A stretch of DNA of 64,000 nucleotides from Virgibacillus chiguensis. Its GTDB lineage: Bacteria > Bacillota > Bacilli > Bacillales > Amphibacillaceae. Made by a program: the position numbers and the translations under genes. Of this stretch, positions 51,784 to 61,856 are shown piece after piece (position 1 is the stretch's first letter; each line of letters begins with the position of its first letter). Below the pieces are notes generated by a model that saw only the letters and a program-made list of their open reading frames with translations, was not told the origin of the DNA and made no database searches. The stretch lies in NCBI RefSeq assembly GCF_900129865.1, contig NZ_FQXD01000013.1, positions 55,333 to 119,332 of the forward strand, written 5' to 3'.

Positions 51784-51799
51784 GTATTTTAGTACCCCC

Positions 51800-52738
51800 C
51801 TAATTCACAAACGTACTGATAAATAATGAAATTCCTAATAATATCCCATAAATAGAATTGGTTTTACCTGTTGCAGCCATTGCTGGCATCATTTCAAGTG
51901 GTTGTGTTTTACCTTTAAATTTTAGAATAACATCTACAGCTTTAATTGCCCCTATAAAGGTAATTAATGACCAAATTGGAAAGATGTTTTCGATAATAAG
52001 CCATGCGGTAATTACGAAGGCAACTATAAACATTAGTCCTAGAAACCCGATAGCATTCTTTCTCCCTAATAAAATTGCTAATGTTTTGCGTCCGTTTTCC
52101 TTATCATTTTCTAGGTCTCTAATGTTATTAGAAAGTAAGATAGCGCCGATAAAAATTGCAATTGGAATGGAAGCAAACAACACTTCTGCAGTAATGGTTT
52201 TTGTTTGAATGTAATAACTAATGCCGATAATCACAGTTCCCATCAAGAATCCTGAAGATAATTCGCCTAATGGAGTATAGGCGATGGGTAAAGGACCTCC
52301 TGTATATAAATATCCGAAAAGCATACATATTAAACCTATAACTGCAATCCACCAGCTAGAAGTTGCACTAATATAAAGACCAAGTAGCATTGCCATTCCA
52401 AAAAAGGTTAATGCCAAGTTTAGTACTGTTTTCGGTTTAATACCATCTCGTACGATTGTACCCCCAATACCAACAGAACCTTCATTATCAAGACCTTTTA
52501 CAAAGTCATAATACTCATTAAACATGTTTGTCGCCGCTTGAATAAGCATAGAAGCAATTAGCATGGCTAAGAAAAGTAGTAGATTCATATGCCCTTCATG
52601 AAAAGCAAGCATTGAGCCAACAAATACTGGTACGAATGAAGCAGTTAATGTGTGAGGACGTAATAGCCTCCACCATATTTGTAAACCATCCCTTTCATTG
52701 AGCGCTTGTTTTACGGTTACTTTATTAGATGAATGCAT
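51800..52738 (-). CDS. menA: 1,4-dihydroxy-2-naphthoate polyprenyltransferase
   Basis: A 312-residue UbiA-superfamily enzyme with about eight or nine membrane helices. Both aspartate-rich motifs are present: NMFNEYYDFVKGLDNEG near 73-89 and NNIRDLENDKENGRKTLAI near 205-223. These bind the magnesium-diphosphate of the isoprenoid. GIGGTIVRDG is typical for MenA. It attaches the prenyl chain to DHNA, giving demethylmenaquinone. The gene is divergent from menF and followed by the thioesterase gene. Confidence 0.93.
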   Translation of the reverse strand: MHSSNKVTVKQALNERDGLQIWWRLLRPHTLTASFVPVFVGSMLAFHEGHMNLLLFLAMLIASMLIQAATNMFNEYYDFVKGLDNEGSVGIGGTIVRDGIKPKTVLNLALTFFGMAMLLGLYISATSSWWIAVIGLICMLFGYLYTGGPLPIAYTPLGELSSGFLMGTVIIGISYYIQTKTITAEVLFASIPIAIFIGAILLSNNIRDLENDKENGRKTLAILLGRKNAIGFLGLMFIVAFVITAWLIIENIFPIWSLITFIGAIKAVDVILKFKGKTQPLEMMPAMAATGKTNSIYGILLGISLFISTFVN

Positions 52739-52882
52739 ATATTTTTCCCCCTCCCTTTATTTGAATGCAATATATTGGTAGTATCAAAGACCTAACAATC
52801 GTTTTGTTAAGGCGCATGGGACATGAATCATATTAATTCTATGGAAATTACGATATAGTGTCAACGCTTGCGATTGATTTCC

Positions 52883-52911
52883 TTGAGAATAACCGTAAAA
52901 GAGAATAAAAT
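52883..52911 (+). promoter_or_regulatory. Probable menF operon promoter
   Basis: TTGAGA (52883-52888) and TAAAAT (52906-52911) with a 17-bp spacer, 42 bp before the menF ATG. Confidence 0.65.
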
Positions 52912-52952
52912 GAAGTAGAAAGTTTGTCATTGTGAGGCGGAGGTTAATTGAA

Positions 52953-54344
52953 ATGATAGAAGTACAGGGTCAGCAAGTTGAAGAACTTTTGCGTGAGGCT
53001 ATTAACCAGATGGGATTAAAGCAAAGCGCACAACTTGTAAGTATTACGAAACGAGTAGAAGCACAAGATCCCGTTCTCTTCTTTGCATCTGCTGCAAAGC
53101 TAAATAAAGAGCGTTGTTTTTGGATGAGTACAAAGGATGCATTTTCCGTTGTCGGTGTTGGCAATGTGTTTGAAATAAATGCGAATGAAGATCGTTTTCA
53201 ATATATAGAAGAAACATGGAAAAAATTAATAGATGATGTATGGGTCTATAATCCGTTTAAAGCTCCAGGAACAGGGTTAGTGACTTTAGGTGGGCTAGAC
53301 TTTGACCCAAAGAAACCTAGAACGGACCTGTGGAATGATTTTCCAAGACTTCAATTTAAAATTCCAGAATATATATTGACAAAAAATAATAGTGATTTTT
53401 ATTTAACGATAAACATAAAAGTATGCAAAGATGACCATCCGATTCAGCTATTGAAAGCGATAGAAACTGTGGAAACAAAGTTGTTTCAAACTGCAAAAGA
53501 GCAGCTTGACTTACCCAAAATCATTCATAAAAAGATGATTGCTCCAGAACAATGGAAAAATACGGTTCAAAGAGCGAAGCAAGAGATTCAGCAAAAGCAA
53601 ATGGATAAAATTGTACTTGCAAGAGAAATGCGACTTACGTTTAGTAAGCAAGTTGATGTTAGTCAAGTGCTAAGTGATTTAATTGATAAACAATCAAATA
53701 GTTATATTTTTGCTTTTGAACAAAGTGATAGTTGCTTTGTAGGCGCTACTCCTGAACGACTAGTAAGGGTAGAGAATAAGAAGTTGTTATCAACCTGTTT
53801 GGCAGGAACTGCTCCGAGAGGCGCTACGGAGGAGGAAGATCAACGTATTGCTGCTATGCTTTTCCAAGATCCTAAAAATAGAGAAGAACATGACTTTGTT
53901 GTGCAGATGATAAAGCAAGGCATTAATAAATATTGTACAGATGTGCAAATACCAGATACACCAGTAGTTTATCCATTAAAAAATTTACAGCACTTATATA
54001 CACCTGTTACGGGAGTACTTAAAGATGGTTATACCATTTTTAATGTCATTAAAGAATTGCATCCCACTCCTGCATTAGGAGGAGTTCCCAGAGATTTGTC
54101 TATGACTTTTATCCGAAATAATGAGCAGTTAGATCGTGGCTGGTATGGCGCGCCAGTCGGTTGGTTAGACAGTAATAACTATGGGGAATTTGCTGTAGCT
54201 ATTCGTTCAGCATTAATCCAAGAAGATGAAGCTTCTTTATTTGCTGGCTGTGGAATCGTGAAGGACTCAGATCCAGAAGAAGAATTTGCGGAAACCGAAA
54301 TAAAATTTTCACCAATGCTGACTGTTTTAGGAGGACAACCATGA
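52953..54344 (+). CDS. menF: Isochorismate synthase MenF
   Basis: A 463-residue chorismate-binding enzyme making isochorismate for menaquinone. The C-terminal chorismate-binding domain contains KIVLAREMRLTF near 222-233, ATPERLVRVE, LAGTAPRGATEEED near 284-297, HDFVVQMI, HLYTPVTG, LHPTPALGGVPRD near 368-380, and FAGCGIV with the metal-binding glutamates in AETEIKFSPM. ATG 52953 is 9 nt after GGAGGT, so GTG 52932 is not used. The stop overlaps the menD start by four bases (ATGA). Confidence 0.93.
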   Translation: MIEVQGQQVEELLREAINQMGLKQSAQLVSITKRVEAQDPVLFFASAAKLNKERCFWMSTKDAFSVVGVGNVFEINANEDRFQYIEETWKKLIDDVWVYNPFKAPGTGLVTLGGLDFDPKKPRTDLWNDFPRLQFKIPEYILTKNNSDFYLTINIKVCKDDHPIQLLKAIETVETKLFQTAKEQLDLPKIIHKKMIAPEQWKNTVQRAKQEIQQKQMDKIVLAREMRLTFSKQVDVSQVLSDLIDKQSNSYIFAFEQSDSCFVGATPERLVRVENKKLLSTCLAGTAPRGATEEEDQRIAAMLFQDPKNREEHDFVVQMIKQGINKYCTDVQIPDTPVVYPLKNLQHLYTPVTGVLKDGYTIFNVIKELHPTPALGGVPRDLSMTFIRNNEQLDRGWYGAPVGWLDSNNYGEFAVAIRSALIQEDEASLFAGCGIVKDSDPEEEFAETEIKFSPMLTVLGGQP

Positions 54345-56089
54345 ACCATACAGAAGTTTTGACACGATATGTGACGAATTTTGTCGATGAATTAGTTGCT
54401 AATGGTTTAACAGACGCTGTTATTTCTCCAGGATCTAGGTCAACGCCATTAGCGTTAACATTGGCTGAGCATAAAGAAATAAAGGATTGGGTTATTATTG
54501 ATGAAAGGTCGGCTGCTTTTTTTGCGTTAGGACTTGCGAAAAAATCGAAACGTCCTGTTGTGCTTGTTTGTACTTCTGGAACAGCGACAGCCAATTATTA
54601 TCCTGCAATTGTGGAAGCCTATCATAGTCGAGTTCCACTCATCGTGTTAACTGCTGACAGGCCACATGAATTAAGAGGAATAGGCGCGCCTCAAGCAATT
54701 GATCAAATAAAAATGTATGGGGATTTTGTGAAATGGTTTCATGAAATGGCACTTCCAGAAGCAGGAACTGCCATGCTACATTATGTGCGAAATAAAGCGG
54801 CAAGCGCTTACTATATCGCGAAGGAAGGAAATCAAGGAGTTGTTCACTTGAATTTTCCTTTTCGTGAACCATTAATGGTGGATTTTAGTTTTAATGATGT
54901 ATGGGAAATAAATGATATTTCCTGTACAAGTCCCATATTACCGACGTTTGAAGGGAAAAAGCATTTGCCTAAACAGCAAGTGGAAGAAATTTTGCGTCAA
55001 TTAGCAGGTAAGCAAAGAGGGGTTATTGTATGCGGACCGCAAACAGATTTGGATTTTCCAGTTGCGGTTACGAAGCTTGCTGAGAAGTGGGGACTTCCTA
55101 TTTTAGCTGACCCTTTATCGCAAGTTCGATCTGGAGCTCATGTTTCTGATGAAATTATTGAAGGATATGATGCGCTACTGCGTAATCAAACCGTTCGCGA
55201 AAAACTAAAGCCTGATTTTATTATTCGTTTTGGGGCCATGCCTGTTTCGAAAGCCTATTCTTTCTATTTGAAGCAACACCAGGATGCACTTCAAATGGTC
55301 GTTGAAAATGATGAAGGTTTCCGCGAACCAACCAATAACCCGACGACGTTTATTTTTGCAGAACCAACTATTTATTGTGAGGCTTTAGCAAATGCAGGGG
55401 TTGAAACCACATCAAAAGAATGGTTGCAATTGTGGAAGCAATTTAATGACATTGCGAAGAAGCATTTAAATGATCAATCAGATAGTGAAATTAGAGAAGG
55501 GGAAGCGATTCGTGCTGTCATGGATTCAACTCCAAACCAGAGCACAATTTTTGTAGGCAACAGTATGGCAGTTCGTGATTTAGATTCGTTCTTTTGGAAA
55601 ACAGATAAACAGATAGAAGTGCTTGCCAATCGAGGGGCAAATGGTATTGATGGTGTTGTATCTTCTGGTTTAGGTGCTTGTGCGGCTGGGGTAAGAGTTA
55701 CGCTTGTATTAGGCGATTTATCTTTTTTTCATGATATGAATGGGCTGCATGCGGCGATGCATTACCAATTGCCATTGACTATTTTATTAATTAATAATAA
55801 TGGTGGTGGAATATTTTCCTTTTTATCGCAGGCTGATGATAAAAAACATTTTGAAGCTTTATTCGGTACACCTTTACATATCGATTTCAAGTATGTTGTT
55901 CATATGTATGGAGGTTATTATGTACATGCAAAAACAGAAGCGGATGTGAAGCAGAAACTCATTGAAAGTTACAATAGAGAAGGTCTGTCCGTAATTGAAG
56001 TGAAAACAAATAGAGACATAAATGCCAACTGGCACAAATCGAAGTGGCAGGCCATTGAACAGGAAATTTTGGAGGAGAGGAATAGATAG
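54341..56089 (+). CDS. menD: SEPHCHC synthase MenD
   Basis: A 582-residue thiamine diphosphate enzyme that joins isochorismate and 2-oxoglutarate. It has the three-domain layout of ThDP enzymes. The N-terminal part shows VISPGSRSTPLALTLAEH (about 28-45) and the glutamate-region IDERSAAFFALGLAK. The C-terminal cofactor part is GANGIDGVVSSGLG (about 436-449), then LGDLSFFHDMNGLH and LLINNNGGGIFSFL. Start ATG overlaps the menF stop, so translation is coupled. It in turn overlaps menH by one base. Confidence 0.95.
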   Translation: MNHTEVLTRYVTNFVDELVANGLTDAVISPGSRSTPLALTLAEHKEIKDWVIIDERSAAFFALGLAKKSKRPVVLVCTSGTATANYYPAIVEAYHSRVPLIVLTADRPHELRGIGAPQAIDQIKMYGDFVKWFHEMALPEAGTAMLHYVRNKAASAYYIAKEGNQGVVHLNFPFREPLMVDFSFNDVWEINDISCTSPILPTFEGKKHLPKQQVEEILRQLAGKQRGVIVCGPQTDLDFPVAVTKLAEKWGLPILADPLSQVRSGAHVSDEIIEGYDALLRNQTVREKLKPDFIIRFGAMPVSKAYSFYLKQHQDALQMVVENDEGFREPTNNPTTFIFAEPTIYCEALANAGVETTSKEWLQLWKQFNDIAKKHLNDQSDSEIREGEAIRAVMDSTPNQSTIFVGNSMAVRDLDSFFWKTDKQIEVLANRGANGIDGVVSSGLGACAAGVRVTLVLGDLSFFHDMNGLHAAMHYQLPLTILLINNNGGGIFSFLSQADDKKHFEALFGTPLHIDFKYVVHMYGGYYVHAKTEADVKQKLIESYNREGLSVIEVKTNRDINANWHKSKWQAIEQEILEERNR

Positions 56090-56889
56090 TGTACTTTTCT
56101 ACAAATGATGCTACGTATTGGTATAAAATAAATGGCGAAGGATATCCCCTTGTTTTATTACATGGATTTACGGGTAGTAGTCAAACGTGGCAACCATTTA
56201 TAACGAAATGGAAGCAAGAATGGCAAGTTATCACGATTGACCTTCCAGGACATGGAAAGACGAACGCGAAACATAAATCCATGGAAGCATGCTGCAGAGA
56301 TATTGCTTCACTATTGCAATATTTACAGCTTGAACCTGTTCATCTGCTTGGTTATTCTATGGGTGGAAGAACAGCCATTGCATTTGCAATAAGTTACCCT
56401 GAATGGGTAAACGGTATAATATTAGAAAGTACTTCTCCAGGTCTTGAAGATTCAATAGAGCGGCAAAAACGAAAACAAGTAGATGATGAATTAGCAAAGA
56501 AAATAGAACAAAAAGGTCTAGCATGGTTTGTTTCCTATTGGGAAAACATCCCCCTATTTTCTACGCAACAAAAAATGCCGATCAATAATCAAACCAGAAT
56601 TCGAAAAGAACGCATGCGTCAATCTGCTGTTGGTCTTGCTGATTCCCTCCGTTTTATGGGTACAGGTACACAGCGGTCCTATTGGAATGAATTAGCTTCC
56701 ATGAATAAGTCTGCTCTTCTAATAACTGGTGAGTTAGATCAAAAGTATTGTGTTATTATGGAGAAAATGTCTCGCATCTTGCCAAATGCAGTGCATCATA
56801 TGGTTCCTGATGCTGGACATGCAATTCACGTGGAGAAACCAAATATTTTTGGTAAAATAGTAAGTAGACATTTAGAAAGTTTATCATAA
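56089..56889 (+). CDS. menH: SHCHC synthase MenH
   Basis: A 266-residue alpha/beta hydrolase eliminating pyruvate from the MenD product. The oxyanion HGFTGSS lies near 25-31, the nucleophile serine in [10 protein letters not shown] near 84-93, and the catalytic histidine in [11 protein letters not shown] near 243-253, with the aspartate in TGELDQKY. It starts with GTG whose G is the last base of the menD stop. Position between menD and menB confirms MenH rather than another hydrolase. Confidence 0.93.
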   Translation: MYFSTNDATYWYKINGEGYPLVLLHGFTGSSQTWQPFITKWKQEWQVITIDLPGHGKTNAKHKSMEACCRDIASLLQYLQLEPVHLLGYSMGGRTAIAFAISYPEWVNGIILESTSPGLEDSIERQKRKQVDDELAKKIEQKGLAWFVSYWENIPLFSTQQKMPINNQTRIRKERMRQSAVGLADSLRFMGTGTQRSYWNELASMNKSALLITGELDQKYCVIMEKMSRILPNAVHHMVPDAGHAIHVEKPNIFGKIVSRHLESLS

Positions 56890-56926
56890 AATGTCTGCTT
56901 ACATACATTTTAAAGGAGGAAGTATC

Positions 56927-57745
56927 GTGGCAGTACAATGGGAAAAAGTAAGAGATTATGAAGAAATTTTTTATGAAAAATATAATGGCATCGCCAAGGT
57001 AACGATTAATCGCCCTGAAAAGCGAAATGCGTTTACTCCATTAACTGTAAATGAAATGATTGATGCATTTGCGGATGCGAGAGATGATTCTGACATTGGT
57101 GCAATTATTTTAGCAGGAGAAGGGGACAAGGCGTTTTGTTCAGGTGGTGACCAATCAGTACGTGGGCATGGCGGTTATGTAGGTAGTGACCAAGTGCCAA
57201 GATTGAATGTATTAGACTTGCAACGCTTAATTCGTACAATTCCAAAACCGGTAGTTGCTATGGTGTCTGGGTATGCTATTGGCGGTGGGCATGTCTTGCA
57301 CGTCGTGTGTGATTTAACAATTGCTGCTGACAATGCTGTTTTTGGACAAACTGGTCCGAAAGTAGGTAGTTTTGACGCTGGTTATGGCGCTGGCTTGCTT
57401 GCTAGAATGGTCGGTCATAAGCGTGCAAGAGAAATCTGGTACTTATGCCGTCAATACAATGCTGAGGAAGCGTATGAGATGGGCTTAGTTAATACAGTTG
57501 TACCATTGGAAAAATTAGAAGAAGAGACAATTCAATGGTGTGAGGAAATGTTATCCAAATCTCCAACCGCTTTGCGTTTCCTAAAAGCTTCCTTTAATGC
57601 AGATACAGATGGGCTAGCTGGACTCCAACAAATGGGCGGCGATGCAACGCTGCTTTACTACACAACAGAAGAAGCAAAAGAAGGAAGAGATGCTTTTAAA
57701 GAAAAAAGGCAGCCAAACTTTAAAAAGTTTCCTCGCTTTCCTTAA
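56927..57745 (+). CDS. menB: 1,4-dihydroxy-2-naphthoyl-CoA synthase MenB
   Basis: A 272-residue crotonase-fold enzyme cyclising O-succinylbenzoyl-CoA. The oxyanion-hole and active-site parts are [17 protein letters not shown] (about 68-84), [20 protein letters not shown] (about 110-130) and [14 protein letters not shown] near 138-151, with the conserved tyrosine and aspartate of MenB. The sequence [14 protein letters not shown] is also typical. GTG 56927 is preceded by AAAGGAGGA, giving the usual MenB length; the upstream ATG at 56891 would place the SD inside the gene. Confidence 0.95.
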   Translation: MAVQWEKVRDYEEIFYEKYNGIAKVTINRPEKRNAFTPLTVNEMIDAFADARDDSDIGAIILAGEGDKAFCSGGDQSVRGHGGYVGSDQVPRLNVLDLQRLIRTIPKPVVAMVSGYAIGGGHVLHVVCDLTIAADNAVFGQTGPKVGSFDAGYGAGLLARMVGHKRAREIWYLCRQYNAEEAYEMGLVNTVVPLEKLEEETIQWCEEMLSKSPTALRFLKASFNADTDGLAGLQQMGGDATLLYYTTEEAKEGRDAFKEKRQPNFKKFPRFP

Positions 57746-57999
57746 TTTAAAAACTGTTTTAAAGGAAGTAGCTGAAGTACATGTATAATTCTAAGCTTCT
57801 TACATATGTTCGCCATGTAAGATGTGCTGGAAGGCTCTACTTTTAGAATAGATAACAAGATATATATAACACTTTAAGTAGGAGCTAACAGAGTGCACAA
57901 AAAGTTTTTAATGAACGTTTGCGGTATTCAACAGCATGAATTAATGGACGGAATTACTTATTAAGAAGGTAGGTTCGCTTTCTACTCTACTTCTATACA
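57746..57999. other. Gap between menB and its terminator
   Basis: About 250 bp with no supported gene. A 23-codon frame (GTG at 57894, MHKKFLMNVCGIQQHELMDG) has TAGGAG upstream, but nothing else supports it. Confidence 0.3.
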
Positions 58000-58035
58000 A
58001 AAAGCCTTTGCTCCAATCCTAAGCAAGGGCTTTTT
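58000..58035 (+). terminator. Terminator between menB and menE
   Basis: AAAAGCCTTTGCT (58000-58012) pairs with AGCAAGGGCTTTT (58022-58034) with one G-T wobble, followed by T. It separates menE from the menFDHB transcript. Confidence 0.9.
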
Positions 58036-58154
58036 GCACTATCAGGAAACCGGTTATGGCTTACAGATATGAACCCGTTCTATGAAAGTAACTATCTATT
58101 TGAATAATGATTGTGTAGCCGTTTCTCTAATGCAAAATGAAAAGAGGTGTTAAT

Positions 58155-59603
58155 ATGCAAACAGTAATACCGCATTGGCTTACTAAGCAGGCGGAGATAT
58201 CACCTGAGCAAATAGCAATTCAAAATGGTAATGGAAGTACACTTACATTTCAACAGCTAAAGAAAAGCAGTCAGAATTATGCTAGAAAATTGGCTGCTTT
58301 AGGCGTGTCAAGCGGAACTCATGTTGCGGTGCTTTCAACGAATAAACAGGAGATGGTAGTTGCCATTCATGCATTAAGTTATTTGCAGGCAGTAGTTGTT
58401 TTACTAAATAGTAGATTAACAAGTGAGGAATTGACTTATCAATTGAAAGACGCTGAAGTGTCATTCTTATTTTATGATGAATCATTAGCTCCTCTGTCCG
58501 AACAAATATCTTTCTCACAAAGCCTATCTTTTACTGCTGTTAATCATTTACAGCCAAAAGATGTGAAATTAGCAACAGAAATAAATTTGCAGACGCCGTT
58601 TACGATGATGTATACATCTGGCACAACAGGTTTTCCTAAAGGAGTGATACATACATATGGAAATCATTGGTGGAGTGCGATAGGGAGTGCACTAAATCTT
58701 GGAATTCAAAAAGAAGATAAGTGGTTAGCTGTATTGCCTTTATTCCATGTTAGTGGTCTGTCTATTCTGATACGTAGTGTTATCTATGGGATGACTGTCT
58801 ATTTATTAGAAAAATTCAACAAAAAAATAGTACATGATGCGATTTTAACGAAAAAAATAACAATGATTTCCGTAGTAACCGTTATGCTGCAGCAATTATT
58901 AGAAGAATTAGGGGATGATTCATATCCTGCATATTTACGTTGCATGCTATTAGGAGGAGGGCCAGCTCCAAAGTCTTTGTTGGAACAAGCGAAAGAAAAA
59001 AACGTACCAGTTTTCCAATCTTTTGGGATGACTGAAACGGCTTCACAAATTATTACATTAAGTGCTAAAGATGCTTTAAAGAAAATTGGTTCTGCGGGAA
59101 AACCTTTATTTCCGGCGCAATTAAAAATTAATACACCGGATGAAAACGGAGTTGGTGAAATATTTGTTAAAGGGCCGATGGTTACAAACGGCTATTATAA
59201 TAATGAATCTGCAACAATAAACGCTTTTCACAATGGTTGGCTAGCTACAGGGGATTTAGGTTATTTGGATAAGGAAGGTTACTTATATGTGGTTGACAGG
59301 CGGAGTGATTTAATTATTTCTGGCGGTGAAAATGTATATCCTTCCGAAGTAGAAAGCACACTGGCACGATTTCCGGGTATTAAAGAAGTTGGTGTGACAG
59401 GTAAAACTGACCCGAAATGGGGAGAGGTTCCAGTTGCTTTTATTGTAACGGATCAAACGTACAACCATGGGAAACTACAATGTTTTTTAACCGAACATTT
59501 AGCTGCATATAAACGCCCCAAAGAAATACATGAGGTAGATTACTTACCACGTAATGCTTCTAATAAGCTAGTTCGTTTAGAGTTGAAAAAATTAATCAAG
59601 TGA
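58155..59603 (+). CDS. menE: O-succinylbenzoate-CoA ligase MenE
   Basis: A 482-residue adenylate-forming enzyme activating O-succinylbenzoate. The P-loop-like YTSGTTGFPKGVIHTYGNHW (about 153-172), QSFGMTETAS near 284-293, TGDLGYLDKEGYLYVVDRRSD near 369-389 and the C-terminal lysine region PRNASNKLVR are complete. ATG 58155 is 7 nt after AGAGGTG, so the ATG at 58137 is not favoured. menC, which normally follows or overlaps menE in Bacillus, is missing here. Confidence 0.93.
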   Translation: MQTVIPHWLTKQAEISPEQIAIQNGNGSTLTFQQLKKSSQNYARKLAALGVSSGTHVAVLSTNKQEMVVAIHALSYLQAVVVLLNSRLTSEELTYQLKDAEVSFLFYDESLAPLSEQISFSQSLSFTAVNHLQPKDVKLATEINLQTPFTMMYTSGTTGFPKGVIHTYGNHWWSAIGSALNLGIQKEDKWLAVLPLFHVSGLSILIRSVIYGMTVYLLEKFNKKIVHDAILTKKITMISVVTVMLQQLLEELGDDSYPAYLRCMLLGGGPAPKSLLEQAKEKNVPVFQSFGMTETASQIITLSAKDALKKIGSAGKPLFPAQLKINTPDENGVGEIFVKGPMVTNGYYNNESATINAFHNGWLATGDLGYLDKEGYLYVVDRRSDLIISGGENVYPSEVESTLARFPGIKEVGVTGKTDPKWGEVPVAFIVTDQTYNHGKLQCFLTEHLAAYKRPKEIHEVDYLPRNASNKLVRLELKKLIK

Positions 59604-59931
59604 ATTGTAATTATTACTCTGTTTAAATAGACGGGAGCGATCTAGTAGATAAATTAGGTCAGCTCCTATTTTAAAATTTAATAAGAGTGGTGTTTTTTCT
59701 ATCAGTTAGAAAATCGTGTAGACTTTCTCTTTATACCTAATGAAGCTTTAATTCAAAGAACCTTAATAAATTTTTGAAAAAGATGGCATTGTCAATTTTT
59801 TAGCTCAAAAAGCACTGAGTTTATCTACAGTTATGTTCAGTGATTCACAATTCATCTATAGAATATTTGAAGCTAACGTTGTATAATTAATTTATCCTAA
59901 TAAATAATATTTAGAAAAGGTGGTTATTATT
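59604..59931. other. Intergenic region between menE and the OsmC-like gene
   Basis: 328 bp of AT-rich sequence. menC would be expected here from Bacillus gene order but no frame for it is present. No regulatory element was recognised. Confidence 0.35.
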
Positions 59932-60372
59932 ATGGCTAAATCTACATTTCGAGCCACTGCTCAACTGCAGGATGGTGTTCAAGTTAAAGTTAAATCAAGA
60001 AATTTTGAAATTACAGTCGATGAACCTAAGAACTTAGGTGGTACAGATACGGGAATGAACCCAGTAGAATTAGTGCTTGGTGCTCTTGGCGCTTGCCAAG
60101 CAATTGTTGCACGAGTTTTTGCCAAAAAATTTAATATTGAATTTAGTGACTTATGGATTGAATTAGAAGGCGACTTAGACCCAGATGGTTTTATGCATAA
60201 AGCAGATGTACGAAAAGGTTATTCCGAAATTCGCTACAATATTCATATAAAAACGGATGCGCCTCAAGAAAAAGTAGAAGAATTTGTTGCTTTTATTGAA
60301 GATACTTGCCCAGTAGGTGATACATTGGCAAACCCAGTTAATACGAAGTTAAACAATATTATTATTGAATAG
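59932..60372 (+). CDS. OsmC-family protein
   Basis: A 146-residue OsmC/YhfA-type protein. The two peroxidatic cysteines of the family are present: Cys55 in LGALGACQAIVA and Cys122 in EDTCPVGDTLANP. GGTDTGMNPVELVLGALG spread over about 36-53 is the conserved dimer region. It probably reduces organic hydroperoxides or handles persulfides; the exact substrate is uncertain, since the YhfA-like branch differs from Ohr. ATG 59932 is 8 nt after AAAAGGTGG. Confidence 0.88.
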   Translation: MAKSTFRATAQLQDGVQVKVKSRNFEITVDEPKNLGGTDTGMNPVELVLGALGACQAIVARVFAKKFNIEFSDLWIELEGDLDPDGFMHKADVRKGYSEIRYNIHIKTDAPQEKVEEFVAFIEDTCPVGDTLANPVNTKLNNIIIE

Positions 60373-60931
60373 TGTAGGTTATTACGAATAGAAGTGTGTA
60401 AGAACTACCACTTCAAGAGTGAGTAGTTGTGGCTAGATAAGTCAATAGCACTTAAATAATCTCTTTATAAGAGGGTTTTAGTTATACACTCTTACACAGA
60501 TCAAATACTGTCGTTTATCACAAAAGAAAAGGATAGTGTTTTCGATCATCTAAGCTTTACTAAAACTACTAAAATTTATTAGATAGAAGAAAGCGCTTAA
60601 TAATTTTAAGGATGGGGGATTCTCTATCCTTATTTTTTTATTTAAACTTTATGGTTTACATGTAGCATGGGATCCATACACACTGGCAAAGAAGATAGAA
60701 GATAAGCTATTTTATAACGTGTATAACAACAGGAAGCAAAGCAGGATGTAAATACTTTTGTATTCTTGCTCATTTACATTTAATTTTAGTAACTACATAC
60801 AATAGTGAGTCTTAATCGAAAAAACGCCTAACTAAGGACTAATAATTTTAAAAGCAGTTGACTAACTTAAGTTTATAATGTAATATATAATTAACATTTT
60901 GTTAGTTATATATTACTTTTGGTGGTGGATT
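60373..60931. other. Intergenic region with one terminator
   Basis: About 560 bp without a supported gene. A terminator-like stem is at 60608-60638. Upstream of the Xre gene the DNA is very AT-rich, consistent with a promoter, but no well-spaced pair of boxes could be chosen. Confidence 0.35.
60608..60638 (+). terminator. Intrinsic terminator downstream of the OsmC-like gene
   Basis: AAGGAT (60608-60613) pairs with ATCCTT (60626-60631) and is followed by ATTTTTTTA. It lies 236 bp after the stop. Confidence 0.55.
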
Positions 60932-61126
60932 ATGGCAAATAAAATAAAATTAGCGCGTGTTGAGAAAGGGTTAACACAAGCTCAACTTGCCCAAAGAGTT
61001 AATGCGACAAGACAAACGATAGGCCTAATTGAAAAAAGTAAATATAATCCAAGTTTAAACTTATGTATTGCGATAGCCAATGAATTAGGAAAGTCATTAG
61101 ATGATTTATTTTGGGAGGAATCGTAA
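60932..61126 (+). CDS. Small Xre-family HTH regulator
   Basis: A 64-residue protein that is a single HTH_3 domain: NKIKLARVEKGLTQAQLAQR, the recognition helix region VNATRQTIGLIEKSKYNPSL, and IANELGKSLDDLFWEE. It belongs to the short stand-alone regulators of the YozG/YgzD type, which are usually encoded with a small membrane protein and often autoregulate. That partner follows immediately. ATG 60932 follows GGTGGTGG. No target operator could be identified with confidence. Confidence 0.9.
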   Translation: MANKIKLARVEKGLTQAQLAQRVNATRQTIGLIEKSKYNPSLNLCIAIANELGKSLDDLFWEES

Positions 61127-61597
61127 GTGAAACGTTCTTTTATATATGTTTTTTTACCGGAAGGTGGTGAATATAAGCAGATGCGAATAATAACCATTTT
61201 AGCTGAGGCAGCTGTTATTGTCTCAACCCTGTTGATGCTATGTTTATTCGCCGGCAGTTGGTTCGATTGGCATATGGAAGGATATTTGACCGCATTTTTT
61301 ATCTTTACTTTTATTCTATTTTATACTTTTTTACGTTATATTCTGTCTGGAATGGAATATGCCGAAATTGCAGGAGAGGCTAATTACATTAAAGCTAAAA
61401 GGAAGGTGTATAGTCAATCGATACGTTTTGGAATTGTTTTCAGTATAATAATGTTTGTTTCAAAAGGTATTCCAAATGATTGGATAGATGCTTTAGATAT
61501 AGTAGGTCCATCGATACTTGCTACATGTTTTTATTTTATTTTTGATCGAATTTCATTAAAAAAATCATACAAGAAAAATAAAGATTTATTGGATTAA
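61127..61597 (+). CDS. Membrane protein paired with the Xre regulator
   Basis: A 156-residue protein with four predicted membrane helices (about 22-45, 52-73, 97-115 and 125-143) and basic ends. It begins with GTG directly after the stop of the Xre gene, using GGGAGG inside that gene as ribosome binding site, so the two are translationally coupled. Small Xre regulators are commonly paired with such multi-pass proteins of DUF3278-like or DUF2178-like type. I cannot assign the family with certainty, and the function is unknown. Confidence 0.75.
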   Translation: MKRSFIYVFLPEGGEYKQMRIITILAEAAVIVSTLLMLCLFAGSWFDWHMEGYLTAFFIFTFILFYTFLRYILSGMEYAEIAGEANYIKAKRKVYSQSIRFGIVFSIIMFVSKGIPNDWIDALDIVGPSILATCFYFIFDRISLKKSYKKNKDLLD

Positions 61598-61644
61598 TCC
61601 AATGTATATGTGTAAAAAATTAGTGAATAGAATGACTTAAGAAT

Positions 61645-61856
61645 AAAGGCGCTGGAGCCCCGGTTAGCAACGTAGAGAGTGGAACGAATCAACGAAAGCT
61701 TTAGGAATTATGCCCTGCAACAGGAGTATGCCGGCGCCCTCCGGCAAGCCCGTCTTTAGTCGGCCTTCCTATTTAGAACGAACGGATGATGACTTAGCTT
61801 AGGGGCAATGGAGTGAAGTCGCTTAGTTGCTGGGCGCTGGAGCCGGACGTGGCTAA
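61645..61856 (-). repeat. GC-rich dispersed repeat, copy B
   Basis: A GC-rich block of about 210 bp, inverted with respect to copy A. 61714-61747 is identical over 34 nt to the complement of 20846-20879. Compared with A it has about 22 extra bases (around 61747-61770). The related sequence GGCGCTGGAGCC occurs at both ends (61648 and 61832) in the same direction. Confidence 0.85.

Noticed and set aside
57894..57965. 23-codon peptide with an SD between menB and menE
   Set aside because: Too short, no conserved pattern and no regulatory structure tied to it; kept only as a remark in the intergenic entry.
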